A stretch of DNA of 64,000 nucleotides from Nocardia sp. NBC_00403 (GCF_036046055.1 NZ_CP107939.1:5394001-5458000); one strand, 5' to 3'. Positions 53,069 to 62,901 are shown, numbered from the stretch's first letter. The notes: generated by a model not told the origin, from the letters alone. Translations and numbers: made by a program.

Positions 53069-53620
53069 ATGTTCTTCAAAAAACTGACAGCAACCGCATT
53101 CATGGCCATCGCGGCGGCGAGCATAGCCACCGCGACAGCACATGGAGAGGCGACGCTGGGGAATGTCGACGTCACCGGCGTGGATGGCCCGGTCGCCTAC
53201 ACGGCGAGTCTCGTGGGCGATCACTCGAGCGCCCTGGTGACCCTCGCCTCCGGCAGGTTCGTCGTCACGCCCGACTCGGTCACAGTCCTCGCGAACGACG
53301 GTGCGGTAGTCGGCGCCATCCCGACGACACTGCGCACGGAGGCCGGACAGAATCTCGCGGTCACACCGCAGCTGGACAGCTCCGGCACACAGTTGACCCT
53401 GACACCGGTCGGCGGGCCGACACAAGAGGCTGTCGCGTACCAGGATATGCCCGGCGTGCAGCAGGCCATGGGACCGATGTCGGTCATGATGGGTGCAGCC
53501 CTCGGCTGCGCGATCGGCGTTATGATCGGGATCTGGTTCTTCCTGGTCGGAGCCATCATCGGATGCGCGATCGGCTGGACCATCGGCGCCATGTTCGGCT
53601 TGATGACACCATCCCCCTGA
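53069..53620 (+). CDS. secreted/membrane protein, DUF8020-like
   Basis: 183 aa from the ATG at 53069, with GGAGGG 3-8 nt upstream. It has a signal peptide of about 25 residues (MFFKKLTATAFMAIAAASIA), then a beta-rich part (SALVTLASGRFVVTPDSVTV, NLAVTPQLDSSGTQLTLTPV), and a Gly-rich C-terminal membrane segment (VMIGIWFFLVGAIIGCAIGW). This architecture is very common in Nocardia (DUF8020) and of unknown function. It is a good marker for the genus. Single gene. Confidence 0.85.
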   Translation: MFFKKLTATAFMAIAAASIATATAHGEATLGNVDVTGVDGPVAYTASLVGDHSSALVTLASGRFVVTPDSVTVLANDGAVVGAIPTTLRTEAGQNLAVTPQLDSSGTQLTLTPVGGPTQEAVAYQDMPGVQQAMGPMSVMMGAALGCAIGVMIGIWFFLVGAIIGCAIGWTIGAMFGLMTPSP

Positions 53621-53779
53621 TGGGTCACCCAGTGGAGGTAATCGAACACAATGACAGGCGGGCCGGGCGCCCATCGGCCGCCCCGGCTCACCGACGTCTC
53701 CACTCCGAGCAACCGTGACAGGAAAAGCCTTGGTGCGCCCGCCTATCCTGCTCTTCAACAGCGTCATGATCTACAACAG

Positions 53780-55015
53780 CTAGCCGATTTCGACAACTCG
53801 CGCCCACGCCGGTGGTCTGTCCGGAACGTAATCAGAATCGCGTTCGCTCCACGAAGGAGCCCGGCGGAACAACCCCACGACGGTGCGGCACCACGGCTTG
53901 GTCTCGGGCCAGGGCGTCTGACCGTCCGTGAGTACGACGACGACGTCCGGGCGGGGTTGGGCGCGAAGGGCTTTGGCGAAGCCTGTGCGTAGGTCGGTTC
54001 CGCCACCGCCCACCAGCGGTATACCCTCGGCCGCGCACAGCGGGTGCGCGATCCGGGCGGCCGCGTCGCAGGACAACACGGTGAGCAGGTCGCGGCGGCC
54101 GCCCGCCGCGCGGCTGATGGCAGTCACTTCGAGCAGGGCGCTGCCGAGTTCGGCGTCGCTGACCGAACCGGAGGTATCGATGATCACGCTGACGCGGGGT
54201 GGCGTGCGCCGCAGGCTAGGCAGGATGACGCCGGGCACGCCAGCCGAGCGTCGCGCGGGCCGGCCATAGGTGTAGTCCTCGCCGACCCCGGGCGCGGAGA
54301 CGGCCGCGCGAAGTGCCGCGCCGAGCAGGTCGCGCCACGGCTGCGGTGGATGGAATGCTTCCTGCGCCCAGCGCCGCCATCCTTCGGGCACGTTGCCCGG
54401 GCGGCCGATGATGCCCTGCGCCACCCGGAAGCGCACGCCGTCGCGTTCCTGTTCGCTGAGGCCGTCCGCGCCGAGCGGCCCCAGCTCCCATTCGCGTTCC
54501 AGGCCGTCGGCGCCGCTGCCGCAATCGAGCCACGCCATGCCCGGCGTGTACGTTCCGAACCGGAACTCCCGCAGGTACTCCTCCATGAGTTTGCCTGCGG
54601 GCAAGTCGATGTCGGCGGGCAGGATCGCGCCCTCCGGGCGGACCAGTCCGTCGCCGAAGATGTCGTCGTTGATCTCGAAATCTGCGGCGATATTCATGCG
54701 CAGCCGTTCCCCAGGGCCGCTCAGCTCGTGCTCGCGGGCGAAGCGCTCACCACGGCCGTGATGATCGCGCAGCAGGTGCGAGACCTCGTGCACCAAGACC
54801 CCGGCCAATTCCTCGACGGGCATGCTGTCCACGAACGCGGGCGAAACGTAGCAGCGCCAGTACCGGTCCACACTCATCGTCGGGACGCGGCGCGATTCGA
54901 CGATGTGCAGAGCGAAAAGGGCGGTCGCCAGGTAAGGCCGGACTCGGACGGCGTACAGCCGGGCGGCGAAAAGCTTTTCGAGATCCAGTTTCTGAACCGC
55001 TGCCGGCACAGTCAT
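53780..55015 (-). CDS. VWA-like protein with metallopeptidase domain (DUF2201 type)
   Basis: 411 aa from the ATG at 55015, which overlaps the ATPase stop (ATGA). The N-terminal half contains an HExxH zinc-protease motif (LAGVLVHEVSHLLRDHH). The C-terminal half is a von Willebrand A-like domain with a MIDAS (VSVIIDTSGSVSDAELG) and VVVVLTDGQTPWP. Proteins of this type sit beside MoxR ATPases and are thought to act with them as chaperone-like or maturation machines; the client is unknown. Last gene of a three-gene operon. Confidence 0.88.
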   Translation of the reverse strand: MTVPAAVQKLDLEKLFAARLYAVRVRPYLATALFALHIVESRRVPTMSVDRYWRCYVSPAFVDSMPVEELAGVLVHEVSHLLRDHHGRGERFAREHELSGPGERLRMNIAADFEINDDIFGDGLVRPEGAILPADIDLPAGKLMEEYLREFRFGTYTPGMAWLDCGSGADGLEREWELGPLGADGLSEQERDGVRFRVAQGIIGRPGNVPEGWRRWAQEAFHPPQPWRDLLGAALRAAVSAPGVGEDYTYGRPARRSAGVPGVILPSLRRTPPRVSVIIDTSGSVSDAELGSALLEVTAISRAAGGRRDLLTVLSCDAAARIAHPLCAAEGIPLVGGGGTDLRTGFAKALRAQPRPDVVVVLTDGQTPWPETKPWCRTVVGLFRRAPSWSERDSDYVPDRPPAWARVVEIG

Positions 55016-56256
55016 CGGCCCGCCCGCACGAGGTCGGCGGCGCGATCCGCGCGCTGCGACACCGACACCACGCCCGCGAGCTTCTCGATCGACGCCGGCA
55101 CCTCCCAATTTCCCTGGCGCAGTGTGGCGAGCGTGGTCGCGGGGACGACCACCAGATCCGGCGCCCCGGTTTCGATCGCCTTGACCAGCAGCACCCACGC
55201 CGCATCCCAGCGGGATCGCTCCGGGCGCTTACGCACCGCCGCGACCACACCGTCGAGCGTGGCCTGGCGCAGATCCCCGCGCTCGGGCAGCTCAGCGCCC
55301 GCCGGATCGGCCAGTAGCGTCTCGGGGTCCGGGAGGTCCATCCGGTCCAGGCTGGTCAGCAGCTCGAAACCCGGGCCATCCCCGACCGCGCCCCGGACCA
55401 ACAGCGACAGCACGTCCGTGGACGACCCCGCGGCGGTGGCGAATGCGATCAGCCGCAGCGTCATCTCCCAAGTGCGAGGCGAAGCCCAGGCGCCACCCCG
55501 GCGCGCTTCGCTGCTCGGCAGCTGATGCACGAGCTTCGGGCGCGCCGCGAGCAGCACGCATACCGCGCGACGCGCGAACGCCACTGCCTCCGTGAGCTTT
55601 TCTGGGTCGAGCTGCGGCAGTGTCGCGCGCGGCCAGGTGCCGCCGAGACCGCGCACGACCACATCGTGATCGTGTACCCAATGCAGGTGCACGAACCGAT
55701 TAGCCAGCGGTGGGCTCAACTCCCAGCCATCGGCCGCCGACGAGCGCGGGTTGGCTGCCGCCACGATCCGGACGCCGGGCGGCAGCTTCAGTGAACCGAT
55801 CCGCCGCTCCAGCACGAGCCGCAGCAGGGCAGCCTGCACGGCGGGTGGCGCGGTGGACAGCTCGTCGAGGAACAGCAGCCCCCGGCCCGCCCGGACCAAT
55901 CGCACCGCCCAGTCCGGTGGAGCCATCGGAACACCGTGCTCCGCCGGGTCGTCGCCGACGATGGGCAGACCCGAAAAGTCCGATGGCTCATGCACACTCG
56001 CGATTACCGTGGTCAGCGGAAGATCCAGGGTTTGGGCGAGTTGCGTCAGGGCCGCGGTCTTGCCGATTCCCGGCTCACCCCACAGCAGCACCGGCAGATC
56101 AGCGGCTACTGCCAGGGTGAGGGCCTCCAGTTGGGTGTTGGGCCACGGTTCGGTGGTGGTCTCGCCGAGCAGGGTCAGTAGATCAGCGGCGATATCGAGC
56201 TGGGAAGCGTTATCCGCAGGGGTGTGAGCTGTGCAGCCAGTGACTGAAGAAGACAT
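55012..56256 (-). CDS. MoxR-like AAA+ ATPase
   Basis: About 414 aa from the ATG at 56256, with AAGGTG 6 nt upstream; a GTG three codons earlier is possible. Walker A is VLLWGEPGIGKTAALTQLA, Walker B is GLLFLDELSTAPPAVQAALL, and sensor-type Asn and Arg lie in VRIVAAANPRSSAADGWELS and PPLANRFVHL. MoxR proteins work with VWA proteins to insert cofactors or mature protein complexes. The stop overlaps the VWA gene start, and the unknown gene 145 bp upstream completes the set. Confidence 0.9.
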   Translation of the reverse strand: MSSSVTGCTAHTPADNASQLDIAADLLTLLGETTTEPWPNTQLEALTLAVAADLPVLLWGEPGIGKTAALTQLAQTLDLPLTTVIASVHEPSDFSGLPIVGDDPAEHGVPMAPPDWAVRLVRAGRGLLFLDELSTAPPAVQAALLRLVLERRIGSLKLPPGVRIVAAANPRSSAADGWELSPPLANRFVHLHWVHDHDVVVRGLGGTWPRATLPQLDPEKLTEAVAFARRAVCVLLAARPKLVHQLPSSEARRGGAWASPRTWEMTLRLIAFATAAGSSTDVLSLLVRGAVGDGPGFELLTSLDRMDLPDPETLLADPAGAELPERGDLRQATLDGVVAAVRKRPERSRWDAAWVLLVKAIETGAPDLVVVPATTLATLRQGNWEVPASIEKLAGVVSVSQRADRAADLVRAGR

Positions 56257-56400
56257 ATGAATCACCTTGTGTTGTAGGAGGATTAACGGATACGACGCTG
56301 GGAAGTCGTCGCGCGGACGCGGGTCGTCAGGTGGTCGCGCGCAGCGGTCGCAAGATCGCCGAAGCAGTCGAGTCGCGCCGGAGGCACTGCTCCGGCAGGG

Positions 56401-57771
56401 TCAGTATCTCGTCGCGTTGCGCGGGTGCGCGCGGCGATCTCGTGGACGGCGAACGCCGGGGTAGTCGGGGGCGAGTTGCGGTTCGGACAGGCCGGATCGG
56501 TAGAGCCGATAGGTGATTCGCTGTTGCGCGGTGGCTGCCAGTTCGTCCTGGAGAGCGCCGTCACGCAGGATCGCTTCGGGACCGAGCAGGCCTTCGACGA
56601 CGGTGAGTGCGCCGGCGGTGTCACCGTGTGCGAGACGTTCGCGAACGCCTGTGAGGCAGTCCGGCTGGCGATGTGCCTGATCGATGGCCTGCAGGCAGGG
56701 CAGCGGGGTGCCGGTCAAGGCGGCCAGGAGTTCCTCGCGCCGGATCTCGGCCGGGTCGTGGTCCAGCGCGGACAACGCACCGCCGACCAAGCCGATTCGG
56801 TGTTGCTCGCCGCCGCATTCCACCAGGTGTGTTCGCTCCGCCTGGGGTGGCCCCCAGGCGGACTCGCTCGGCGAATAGTCCGGCACCAGCGCCGCGGCGA
56901 CCAACGGATGCAGTCGTTCGAGCGAGATCACGCCGGTGCGAAGCAGTTCCAGGTCGGGTGATTGCCAGGTCGCAGCGTCGGGCAGCACCGGAAGCGCGGA
57001 GACGGCTCCGGCCGGATATGCCGCCACGATCCGCAAGCCAGCAGGCCCCAGTTCGGCAATCACCCGCTGCCGGGCACCCAACCGCACCAGGAACGTATTC
57101 TCCTGTCGCCCTGCAGCATTGAGCAGGATTCGCGCCTCGGTACCCCAGCGATCAACGGCGTAGCCACGATCCCGCGGCGCAGTCTCCAGCAGAGCCGGGT
57201 CCAGTGCCGAGCGGTCGGCGCCCGGTTCGGCTCCACACCGCAGTCGCAGCTCATCGGCCCTGCGCGCATCCCAGAGGTGGCGGTGCAGGTCCATCCGGAA
57301 ACGGCGGTCCGGCCGGGGACGCGGATGCAAGCCGACCGCGGTCCCGGACCCATCCCACAGCGCGAGGCCGACCCGCTGCCCGGCATCCGCCCAAGTCGGC
57401 GCGGTGCGAACCACCAAATGTAGGAAACCAGCTGCGCCCCAGGGGTAACGAGCAAGCGTGATCGTCAGCCCTGGCCGGAGCAAACCATCGGGAGCAACCC
57501 TCGGCAGGTGCCAGCGCAGCAGATCCGGGGCTAAATTCCGGAGATCGGATCGGACATCGGCCGCCAGCTCCTCGCCGTAAGTCCTTGCCACGGAACATAA
57601 ATCGATATCGACATCGAAACGCGCTGCGGCACAGGAACCTGCCCAATCCCCGGCGCGACGCCGAGCGGTAGCGGTTTCGATCATGGAGGGCGGCACGGCG
57701 AACTCACGCACGCGCGGCCAGAAGGAAAGACGGGAATCGTCCGCATTCGTCTTCACAGTGAGCATCAGCAC
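56401..57771 (-). CDS. conserved hypothetical protein of the MoxR-VWA operon
   Basis: 456 aa (MLMLTVKTNADDSRLSFWPR). It is a large soluble protein with no recognisable enzyme motif: VREFAVPPSMIETATARRRA, DLLRWHLPRVAPDGLLRPGL, RPDRRFRMDLHRHLWDARRA and a C-terminal HGDTAGALTVVEGLLGPEA. The same arrangement (large unknown protein, MoxR, VWA) occurs in Streptomyces. It may be the substrate or scaffold of the ATPase. Start uncertain among the first in-frame codons. Confidence 0.75.
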   Translation of the reverse strand: MLMLTVKTNADDSRLSFWPRVREFAVPPSMIETATARRRAGDWAGSCAAARFDVDIDLCSVARTYGEELAADVRSDLRNLAPDLLRWHLPRVAPDGLLRPGLTITLARYPWGAAGFLHLVVRTAPTWADAGQRVGLALWDGSGTAVGLHPRPRPDRRFRMDLHRHLWDARRADELRLRCGAEPGADRSALDPALLETAPRDRGYAVDRWGTEARILLNAAGRQENTFLVRLGARQRVIAELGPAGLRIVAAYPAGAVSALPVLPDAATWQSPDLELLRTGVISLERLHPLVAAALVPDYSPSESAWGPPQAERTHLVECGGEQHRIGLVGGALSALDHDPAEIRREELLAALTGTPLPCLQAIDQAHRQPDCLTGVRERLAHGDTAGALTVVEGLLGPEAILRDGALQDELAATAQQRITYRLYRSGLSEPQLAPDYPGVRRPRDRRAHPRNATRY

Positions 57772-58322
57772 TCACCTTGGACGGACGGGACCCCCAATCT
57801 GCGATCAGAAGTAATCATCATCGCTTCGATCATAGAGCGCACCGCCGGAACTCGCCAAACACGGGCCGGGAACCAAGCCCACGACGGCCGCCGTCAGGCC
57901 GGCCCGGCAATGAGGTGGAGGTATGCGGTGTCGAGGGGGGATGTCGGCCGCGAACCAGGCGGCGGGTCGATCGTCGTCGCGCGGGCACCTGGCGGTTGTG
58001 ATGCACAGCCGCGCCACCGCCGCAGCAGCCAGGCCGGGCAGGTGCCACGCGATCCCGGCCGGATCCGTGTATCGCACACCGTATTCGGCGGACCTGTCGT
58101 CCGTGCCGGTCGGCGGCAGGTGGGCATCAGCCGACCGTCCGCGGCTCGCATGGCGAAAGCCTTTGCCCCGCAATATCTCCGCTTCAGTGAAATCATCAAA
58201 CGGACTGGTTCGGAGACTGCCCGCATCCAGGGGGAACCGCGACCGTTTGACAGGCTCTGGCCCTCCGGACACACTCGAACATCGTGTCGCACAGGGGTGG
58301 CCGTTCGGGGAGGGCTTCGCTC
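57772..58322. other. 550-bp gap
   Basis: A long minus-strand frame (57805-58272) contains GIAWHLPGLAAAAVARLCIT, which is somewhat protein-like, but codon use and start are unconvincing. It carries the divergent promoters of the MoxR operon and the lipoprotein gene. Nothing else is seen. Confidence 0.35.
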
Positions 58323-59240
58323 ATGGGTATTCGTCACGGTCGCTCGGTGTCCGCATTGCTTGCCCTACTTCTGGTGATCGGGGTGGCCGGCTGTTCGCGG
58401 GGCACCATGCAACAGTACAAAGCGGGATTCTCTGAGCTACCCGCTCGCTGCTCCGGCGCGTTGAAACCCGCCGAACGGGCAATCAAGGCGTTCGCGGGCG
58501 AGGCGTACAGTTCCGTCGCCGAATCGCAGGACGCCAATCGTCGAGTCACGGACACCAGTCAGCATCTGACCTGTGCGATGAAGTTCGGTGGCTCGGTTCT
58601 GCGGGAACCCATCAAGCCGTACCGGACGCCGATGTGGCGAAACGTTTCGATCTCATACTTCCTGTCCCTGTATCCCATCAGGGCAAACGAGACCCCCAAA
58701 AACCTCATGGACTACGTCCCCCAAGCTCCGTCAGCACTCCCGAGAACAATGCTTACCCAGCCCTCGTTGACCAGCAGCGCCAGCACGCCCCCGACCACGA
58801 AGGCTTCCGGTCGAGTGTGGGATCCCTGCGAGATCCCGGAGGACAGCCTGACCGTTGCAGGACTCGATGTGAAATCGCAATTCCGCGGCGATAAGCAGAC
58901 CAGCAGTGCGATGTGCATGTGGCGCGGCGGATGGTATCGACTCCGGGTGTTCTACCAGGATGCACCGTTCGAACGGTCGGTCTATGAGAGCTCCACCTAT
59001 GTGCGTCCGAAGCCAGTGACCATCGGCGATCGCCACGCGGTCCAGGTGCACTGGGACAATTCCGACAACTGGTGTGTCCTGGCGTTCGAGGTACCCCTGG
59101 AAGCGAACCTTCCTGATGCCGGCGGCCCAACACTCACCTTCGAGGCCTCGTTGACCGAGGATCGATCCCAAACCGAGCTGTGCGACGAGCTGATCCGGGT
59201 GACGACCGCCGTAGCAGGAGCCATACCGCCGACCACGTGA
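58323..59240 (+). CDS. DUF3558-like lipoprotein
   Basis: 305 aa from the ATG at 58323 with GGGAGGG upstream. The signal peptide ends in a lipobox (LLALLLVIGVAGCSRG), so the protein is probably lipid-anchored at Cys25-26. An N-terminal region of unknown fold, a Ser/Thr/Pro linker (SLTSSASTPPTTKASG), then a C-terminal DUF3558-type domain: WDPCEIPEDSLTVAGLDVK, SAMCMWRGGWYRLRVFY and CVLAFEVPLEANL, with conserved cysteines. Such lipoproteins are frequent in mycolic-acid actinobacteria. Function unknown. Confidence 0.85.
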   Translation: MGIRHGRSVSALLALLLVIGVAGCSRGTMQQYKAGFSELPARCSGALKPAERAIKAFAGEAYSSVAESQDANRRVTDTSQHLTCAMKFGGSVLREPIKPYRTPMWRNVSISYFLSLYPIRANETPKNLMDYVPQAPSALPRTMLTQPSLTSSASTPPTTKASGRVWDPCEIPEDSLTVAGLDVKSQFRGDKQTSSAMCMWRGGWYRLRVFYQDAPFERSVYESSTYVRPKPVTIGDRHAVQVHWDNSDNWCVLAFEVPLEANLPDAGGPTLTFEASLTEDRSQTELCDELIRVTTAVAGAIPPTT

Positions 59241-59517
59241 GCGACCGACCGGGCGCCATCGTGCTCACCCTCGGGCAAGATCACCCTGCACGACAAGCCC
59301 AGGCCTACGAGTGATCGCTAGAGCGGGCATTCGGAGGGATCGACTACTACTGTTCGTTGATAGCCAGCAGTGTCCGCTGGTAAAACGTGTGGGCGTAGTG
59401 GTCGATACCCCTCCGGACACAGAACTGTGGCATTTATGCCTCAAAACCGCTGATCCTTTCCTTCTCCCCCATCGGGCTCGTCGCGGCGATGCCTCCGGAA
59501 TCGGTGGCGGTCTGCCG
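59241..59517. other. gap after the lipoprotein gene
   Basis: No gene seen. Confidence 0.35.
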
Positions 59518-59895
59518 ATGGCGACCGTGGAGCAACCACCAGTACGCACCACGGTGTACAGCGTTGTGATCGTCACGGCCATGATCGCGGCCAAGCACGA
59601 AACCGTCCTCGGTAAGTCCCTGTGGCGCAACCACACCGCCGCGACCGAGCGGTATCTGCTTTTCCTCGCCGAGGCCGCCGCCGGACTCGACTTCGCCCTC
59701 GTGGACGTCGAGCCGGCCGCCGCGACGATACCGAATACCTCGACCTCGACCTCGCCGCCTGACACCACTTCTCTGAACTGTGAACCGGCTCGTCACCGGG
59801 AAGTCGTCACAGTCGATTGCGGCCGAAATCGGCAGTGGCCTGGAGGATCCTGTCCTGCATTGTGGGGCTGCCGGTGTGCCCGGAGTCATCGATGA
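59518..59895 (+). CDS. possible hypothetical protein
   Basis: From the ATG at 59518 the plus frame reads MATVEQPPVRTTVYSVVIVT, AMIAAKHETVLGKSLWRNHT and YLLFLAEAAAGLDFALVDVE, which is protein-like. Its C-terminal part overlaps the end of the peptidase gene and is probably not natural. It may be a truncated gene. Confidence 0.3.
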   Translation: MATVEQPPVRTTVYSVVIVTAMIAAKHETVLGKSLWRNHTAATERYLLFLAEAAAGLDFALVDVEPAAATIPNTSTSTSPPDTTSLNCEPARHREVVTVDCGRNRQWPGGSCPALWGCRCARSHR

Positions 59896-60799
59896 CGTGC
59901 AGTTCGGAGTCCGGCCATGCGTTGGCCAGTTCCCACGCAGCCTGGAGTGGGCCAGCAAGGTCAAGGCGCCCATGGATCAGCACTGCGGGGATCCCTGCAA
60001 GTTTGTGTGCGTCGCGGAGGAGCTGTCTGTCGTCGAGCCAGACAGCATTCGAGAAATAGTGGGTGCAGATCCGAACGAACGCCAGCATGGCATCGTCGGG
60101 TTCACCGCTGTATTGTCCTGGGTTTCCCAGGGTTTCGTGAGCAATGACTGCGTCCTCCCATGCGCACCAGTCCCTCGCGGCTTTGCGCCGGACCTGCGGG
60201 TCGGGGTCGTTAACCAGTCGTTGATAGGCGGCCACGAGGTTCCCGTTCCGCTCGGATTCCGGTACCCCGTCACGGAACGCTTCCCATGGGCCGGGCACTA
60301 GACGGGCGACGCCGTGGTAGAGCCAGTCGATCTCGTCGGGGGTGGTCGTGGTGACGCCGACGAGCACGATCTCAGTGACTCGCTCGGGGTAACGCTCGGC
60401 GTAGGCGAGTATCAGTGTGGATCCCCAAGAGCCTCCATAGAGGAGCCATCGATCGATGCCCAGGTGGGTGCGCAGCCGCTCGATGTCGGCGATCAGATGC
60501 TCGGTGGTGTTGTGGTCCAAGCTGACATTCGGGTCCGAGGCGTTCGGCAGGCTTTCACCACAGCCGCGCTGGTCGAACAGCACGATCCGGTATACGGCGG
60601 GGTCGAAGACTTTCCGTCCACCACGGTGCCCGCCGCTGCCCGGGCCGCCATGCACCACCAGCGCCGGTTTGCCGCCCGGGTTCCCGCTGGTCTCCCAATA
60701 GATCCTGTTGCCGTCCCCGACATCGAGCCTGCCGTGCGCATAGGGGTCAACATCCGGGAACGGTTGAGCCACTGCAGGATTTGAGTTCGGTATATTCAT
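59807..60799 (-). CDS. pip: proline iminopeptidase
   Basis: 330 aa from the ATG at 60799, with GAGGAGGG 3 nt upstream; the frame is open to 60856 without better signals. Peptidase family S33 features: ALVVHGGPGSGGHRGGRKVF (oxyanion), VLFDQRGCGES, nucleophile in LLYGGSWGSTLILAYAERY, catalytic Asp in LIHGRLDLAGPLQA and His in DDSGHTGSPTM. Length and motifs fit cytoplasmic Pip enzymes that remove N-terminal proline. Intact, single gene. Confidence 0.95.
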   Translation of the reverse strand: MNIPNSNPAVAQPFPDVDPYAHGRLDVGDGNRIYWETSGNPGGKPALVVHGGPGSGGHRGGRKVFDPAVYRIVLFDQRGCGESLPNASDPNVSLDHNTTEHLIADIERLRTHLGIDRWLLYGGSWGSTLILAYAERYPERVTEIVLVGVTTTTPDEIDWLYHGVARLVPGPWEAFRDGVPESERNGNLVAAYQRLVNDPDPQVRRKAARDWCAWEDAVIAHETLGNPGQYSGEPDDAMLAFVRICTHYFSNAVWLDDRQLLRDAHKLAGIPAVLIHGRLDLAGPLQAAWELANAWPDSELHVIDDSGHTGSPTMQDRILQATADFGRNRL

Positions 60800-60916
60800 C
60801 TGCCCTCCTCGATATCGGGGTTCTCGCGGCTCGTCATTTTTGAACCAATTCTTCATGATGAGTCGTCATCGTCGGAACGCCGAGGTGGACGGGCTCGGTG
60901 GTCGATCTGAGCCGGC

Positions 60917-61190
60917 TTGTCCGAGCTGCCCGAGGGCGCCGGAGATGATACCGACTCGGGCCTGCCCAAGGGCGCCTTCCAACTGCCCAACGACGCCCGC
61001 GCAGCCCGATTCATCGGCGCGGCCCCGCCCGCCGGGCACGGCCGCCATCGCTACTTCGTCGCGGCGCACGCCCGTCGAGTCCATCGGCGTCCCGCCCACA
61101 GCCACCCCGGGCTTCCTCGGCTTCACCATGGCTTCACACATACTCGGCCGCGCGGTCCTGACCACCACTGCGGAAACCCCGCGCGTGGGC
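60917..61190 (+). pseudogene. YbhB/YbcL (PEBP-like) protein, frameshifted remnant
   Basis: One frame reads [20 protein letters not shown] then [20 protein letters not shown] and [10 protein letters not shown]. The next frame continues [36 protein letters not shown]. NDxxxxRFxGxxPPAGHGxHRYF is the ligand site of YbhB/YbcL proteins. Start and end are lost; the frame changes near 61065. Confidence 0.7.
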
Positions 61191-61733
61191 GAAGACCGCG
61201 CAGGCGACGACACCGCACGGGTCGAGGTTTCCCGACTGATCCCCGCCCCCGCCGCCGCTCAACTTCCCGGCGCCCGCGAAGGGATGGCGGCCTTCCGAGC
61301 GAAGCGCCCACCGTCTGGCGCGATTAGCGCCACCAGGGAACTCTTCAGAGCAGCGAAAATCCACGTGCGCCACGTCTACGTGGTTTCCGGCATCGGCACA
61401 GTGGATGCGCGCTAGCGCAAGTTGCATTTCATTGTCCTGCTTGGGTTTTCGTAGATATCTGGCTTGTCGGACGCGGGTTTGAGGAGGCGTCTGCAGTGTG
61501 CGGCGGCGAGGGTACGGGCTGGGTGAGGATGCGGCGGATCTCGGCGACTGCCGCAACAGAGCCACAAGGTATTCATGTCTGAAGTCCACTGGTCGTAGGA
61601 TCGAGTTCGTAACGCTCTACCCATCCACAGCAGCATATTTGCCACCCGGACAAGAGGGCTCCCCTTCCTCGCTCGAACGCAAACCCGGATTCCGACTTGT
61701 CAGCTATGGCATTCAGGACACTTCGAGGACAGC
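61191..61733. other. 540-bp gap
   Basis: The frame of the YbhB remnant stays open to 61415 without protein character. Nothing else is supported. The last 60 bp hold the promoter of the methyltransferase. Confidence 0.35.
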
Positions 61734-62639
61734 ATGATGCGTACCGAAGGCGATACCTGGGACATTGTGAGCAGCGTCGGCATGACCGCGCTCGGCGTCG
61801 CGGCCGCGCGCGCGATCGAGACGAAACAGCCGGATGCCCTCGTCCATGACGAGTACGCCGCCCTGTTCGTGGTGGCATCCGGCGATTCGGACATGAACCA
61901 ACTGATCACCGATCCGACATTGTGGGCGCAGACCCCGTTCACCTCCGGGTTCATCGGATACCGAAGTCGGTTTTTCGACGATTTCTTCCTGTCCGCGGCG
62001 GCGGCAGGGGTGACCCAGGCAGTGATCCTGGCCGCCGGGCTCGATGCCAGGGCCTACCGGCTGGATTGGCCGGTAGGCGAGGTTGTGTTCGAGATCGACC
62101 AGCCCAAAGTGCTGGAGTTCAAACGTCAGGTGCTCACCGAGTCCGGCAGCGCGCCGAGGTCGGACCGGCGCGAGGTCGCCGTTGATCTGCGCGACGACTG
62201 GCCCGCGGCGCTCGTCGAGGCAGGCTTCGATCCGGCCTCGCCCACCGCATGGTCGGCAGAAGGGTTGCTGCCCTACCTGCCCGGCGCCGCACAGGATGCC
62301 TTGTTCGCGCGGATCGGTCGGCTTTCGGCACCCGGTAGCACAGTGGCGGCGGAGACCGTCGGCAATAACATCGATATGGGCCGCATCGCCGAGCAGGAGT
62401 CGGAATACTTGAAAGGCTTGAAAGGCATCCCGTTCGGCAAGGTCGACCTCGCGGCACTGTTCTACACCGACGAGCGCAGCGATCCGGCTGAATTGCTCAC
62501 CGTCTACGGCTGGACCACCTCGAGCCTGCACCTGCAGGAACTGGCCGCACGCTACGACCGTCCCATGGCAACGGTCCCGGAGCCGCTGGCGCAAATTTTC
62601 GACAGCACGCAATACCTGACAGCTAGCAAGCCGTCCTGA
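61734..62639 (+). CDS. class I SAM-dependent methyltransferase, TIGR00027 type
   Basis: 301 aa, starting at either of two adjacent ATGs, with GAGGACA upstream. The typical mycobacterial/nocardial motifs are visible: DIVSSVGMTALGVAAARAIE, GYRSRFFDDFF, QAVILAAGLDARAYRLDWP (motif I), VVFEIDQPKVLEFKRQVL and WSAEGLLPYLPGAAQDALF. These proteins form a large family in mycolic-acid bacteria, possibly modifying lipids or polyketide-type compounds; substrates are unknown. Intact. Confidence 0.93.
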   Translation: MMRTEGDTWDIVSSVGMTALGVAAARAIETKQPDALVHDEYAALFVVASGDSDMNQLITDPTLWAQTPFTSGFIGYRSRFFDDFFLSAAAAGVTQAVILAAGLDARAYRLDWPVGEVVFEIDQPKVLEFKRQVLTESGSAPRSDRREVAVDLRDDWPAALVEAGFDPASPTAWSAEGLLPYLPGAAQDALFARIGRLSAPGSTVAAETVGNNIDMGRIAEQESEYLKGLKGIPFGKVDLAALFYTDERSDPAELLTVYGWTTSSLHLQELAARYDRPMATVPEPLAQIFDSTQYLTASKPS

Positions 62640-62689
62640 TTCGGTGCTGTTCAGCGAAACGCGAGCAGCTTCAAAGTGACGCGCCGCCG

Positions 62690-62899
62690 GAGCGGGATGC
62701 TCCTGCGCTGATCCCCTGGGACATTGGCGGCCCACAGCGGGTGGTCGCCTACGGCGCTGTGCGGGGCGAGGAGCTCGACCCCGGAACCGGCCCGGGACAT
62801 CACGCGATCTACGACGGGTCCAAGGGCTACGCGGCCACCGGGGTCGACGCGTCGCCGGTGGCATCGGGCGCTCCGGCTCCTGCACCGTGCCACGCTTGA
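62690..62899 (+). pseudogene. methyltransferase N-terminal remnant
   Basis: The plus frame reads DAPALIPWDIGGPQRVVAYG, LDPGTGPGHHAIYDGSKGYA and ATGVDASPVASGAPAPAP then a stop. W-D-I-G-x-P-Q-x-V-V ... D-x-G-T-G-x-G-x-H is the start of TehB-like SAM methyltransferases. A few residues before the Rossmann motif and the whole C-terminal half are lost. Confidence 0.7.
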
Positions 62900-62901
62900 C
62901 C

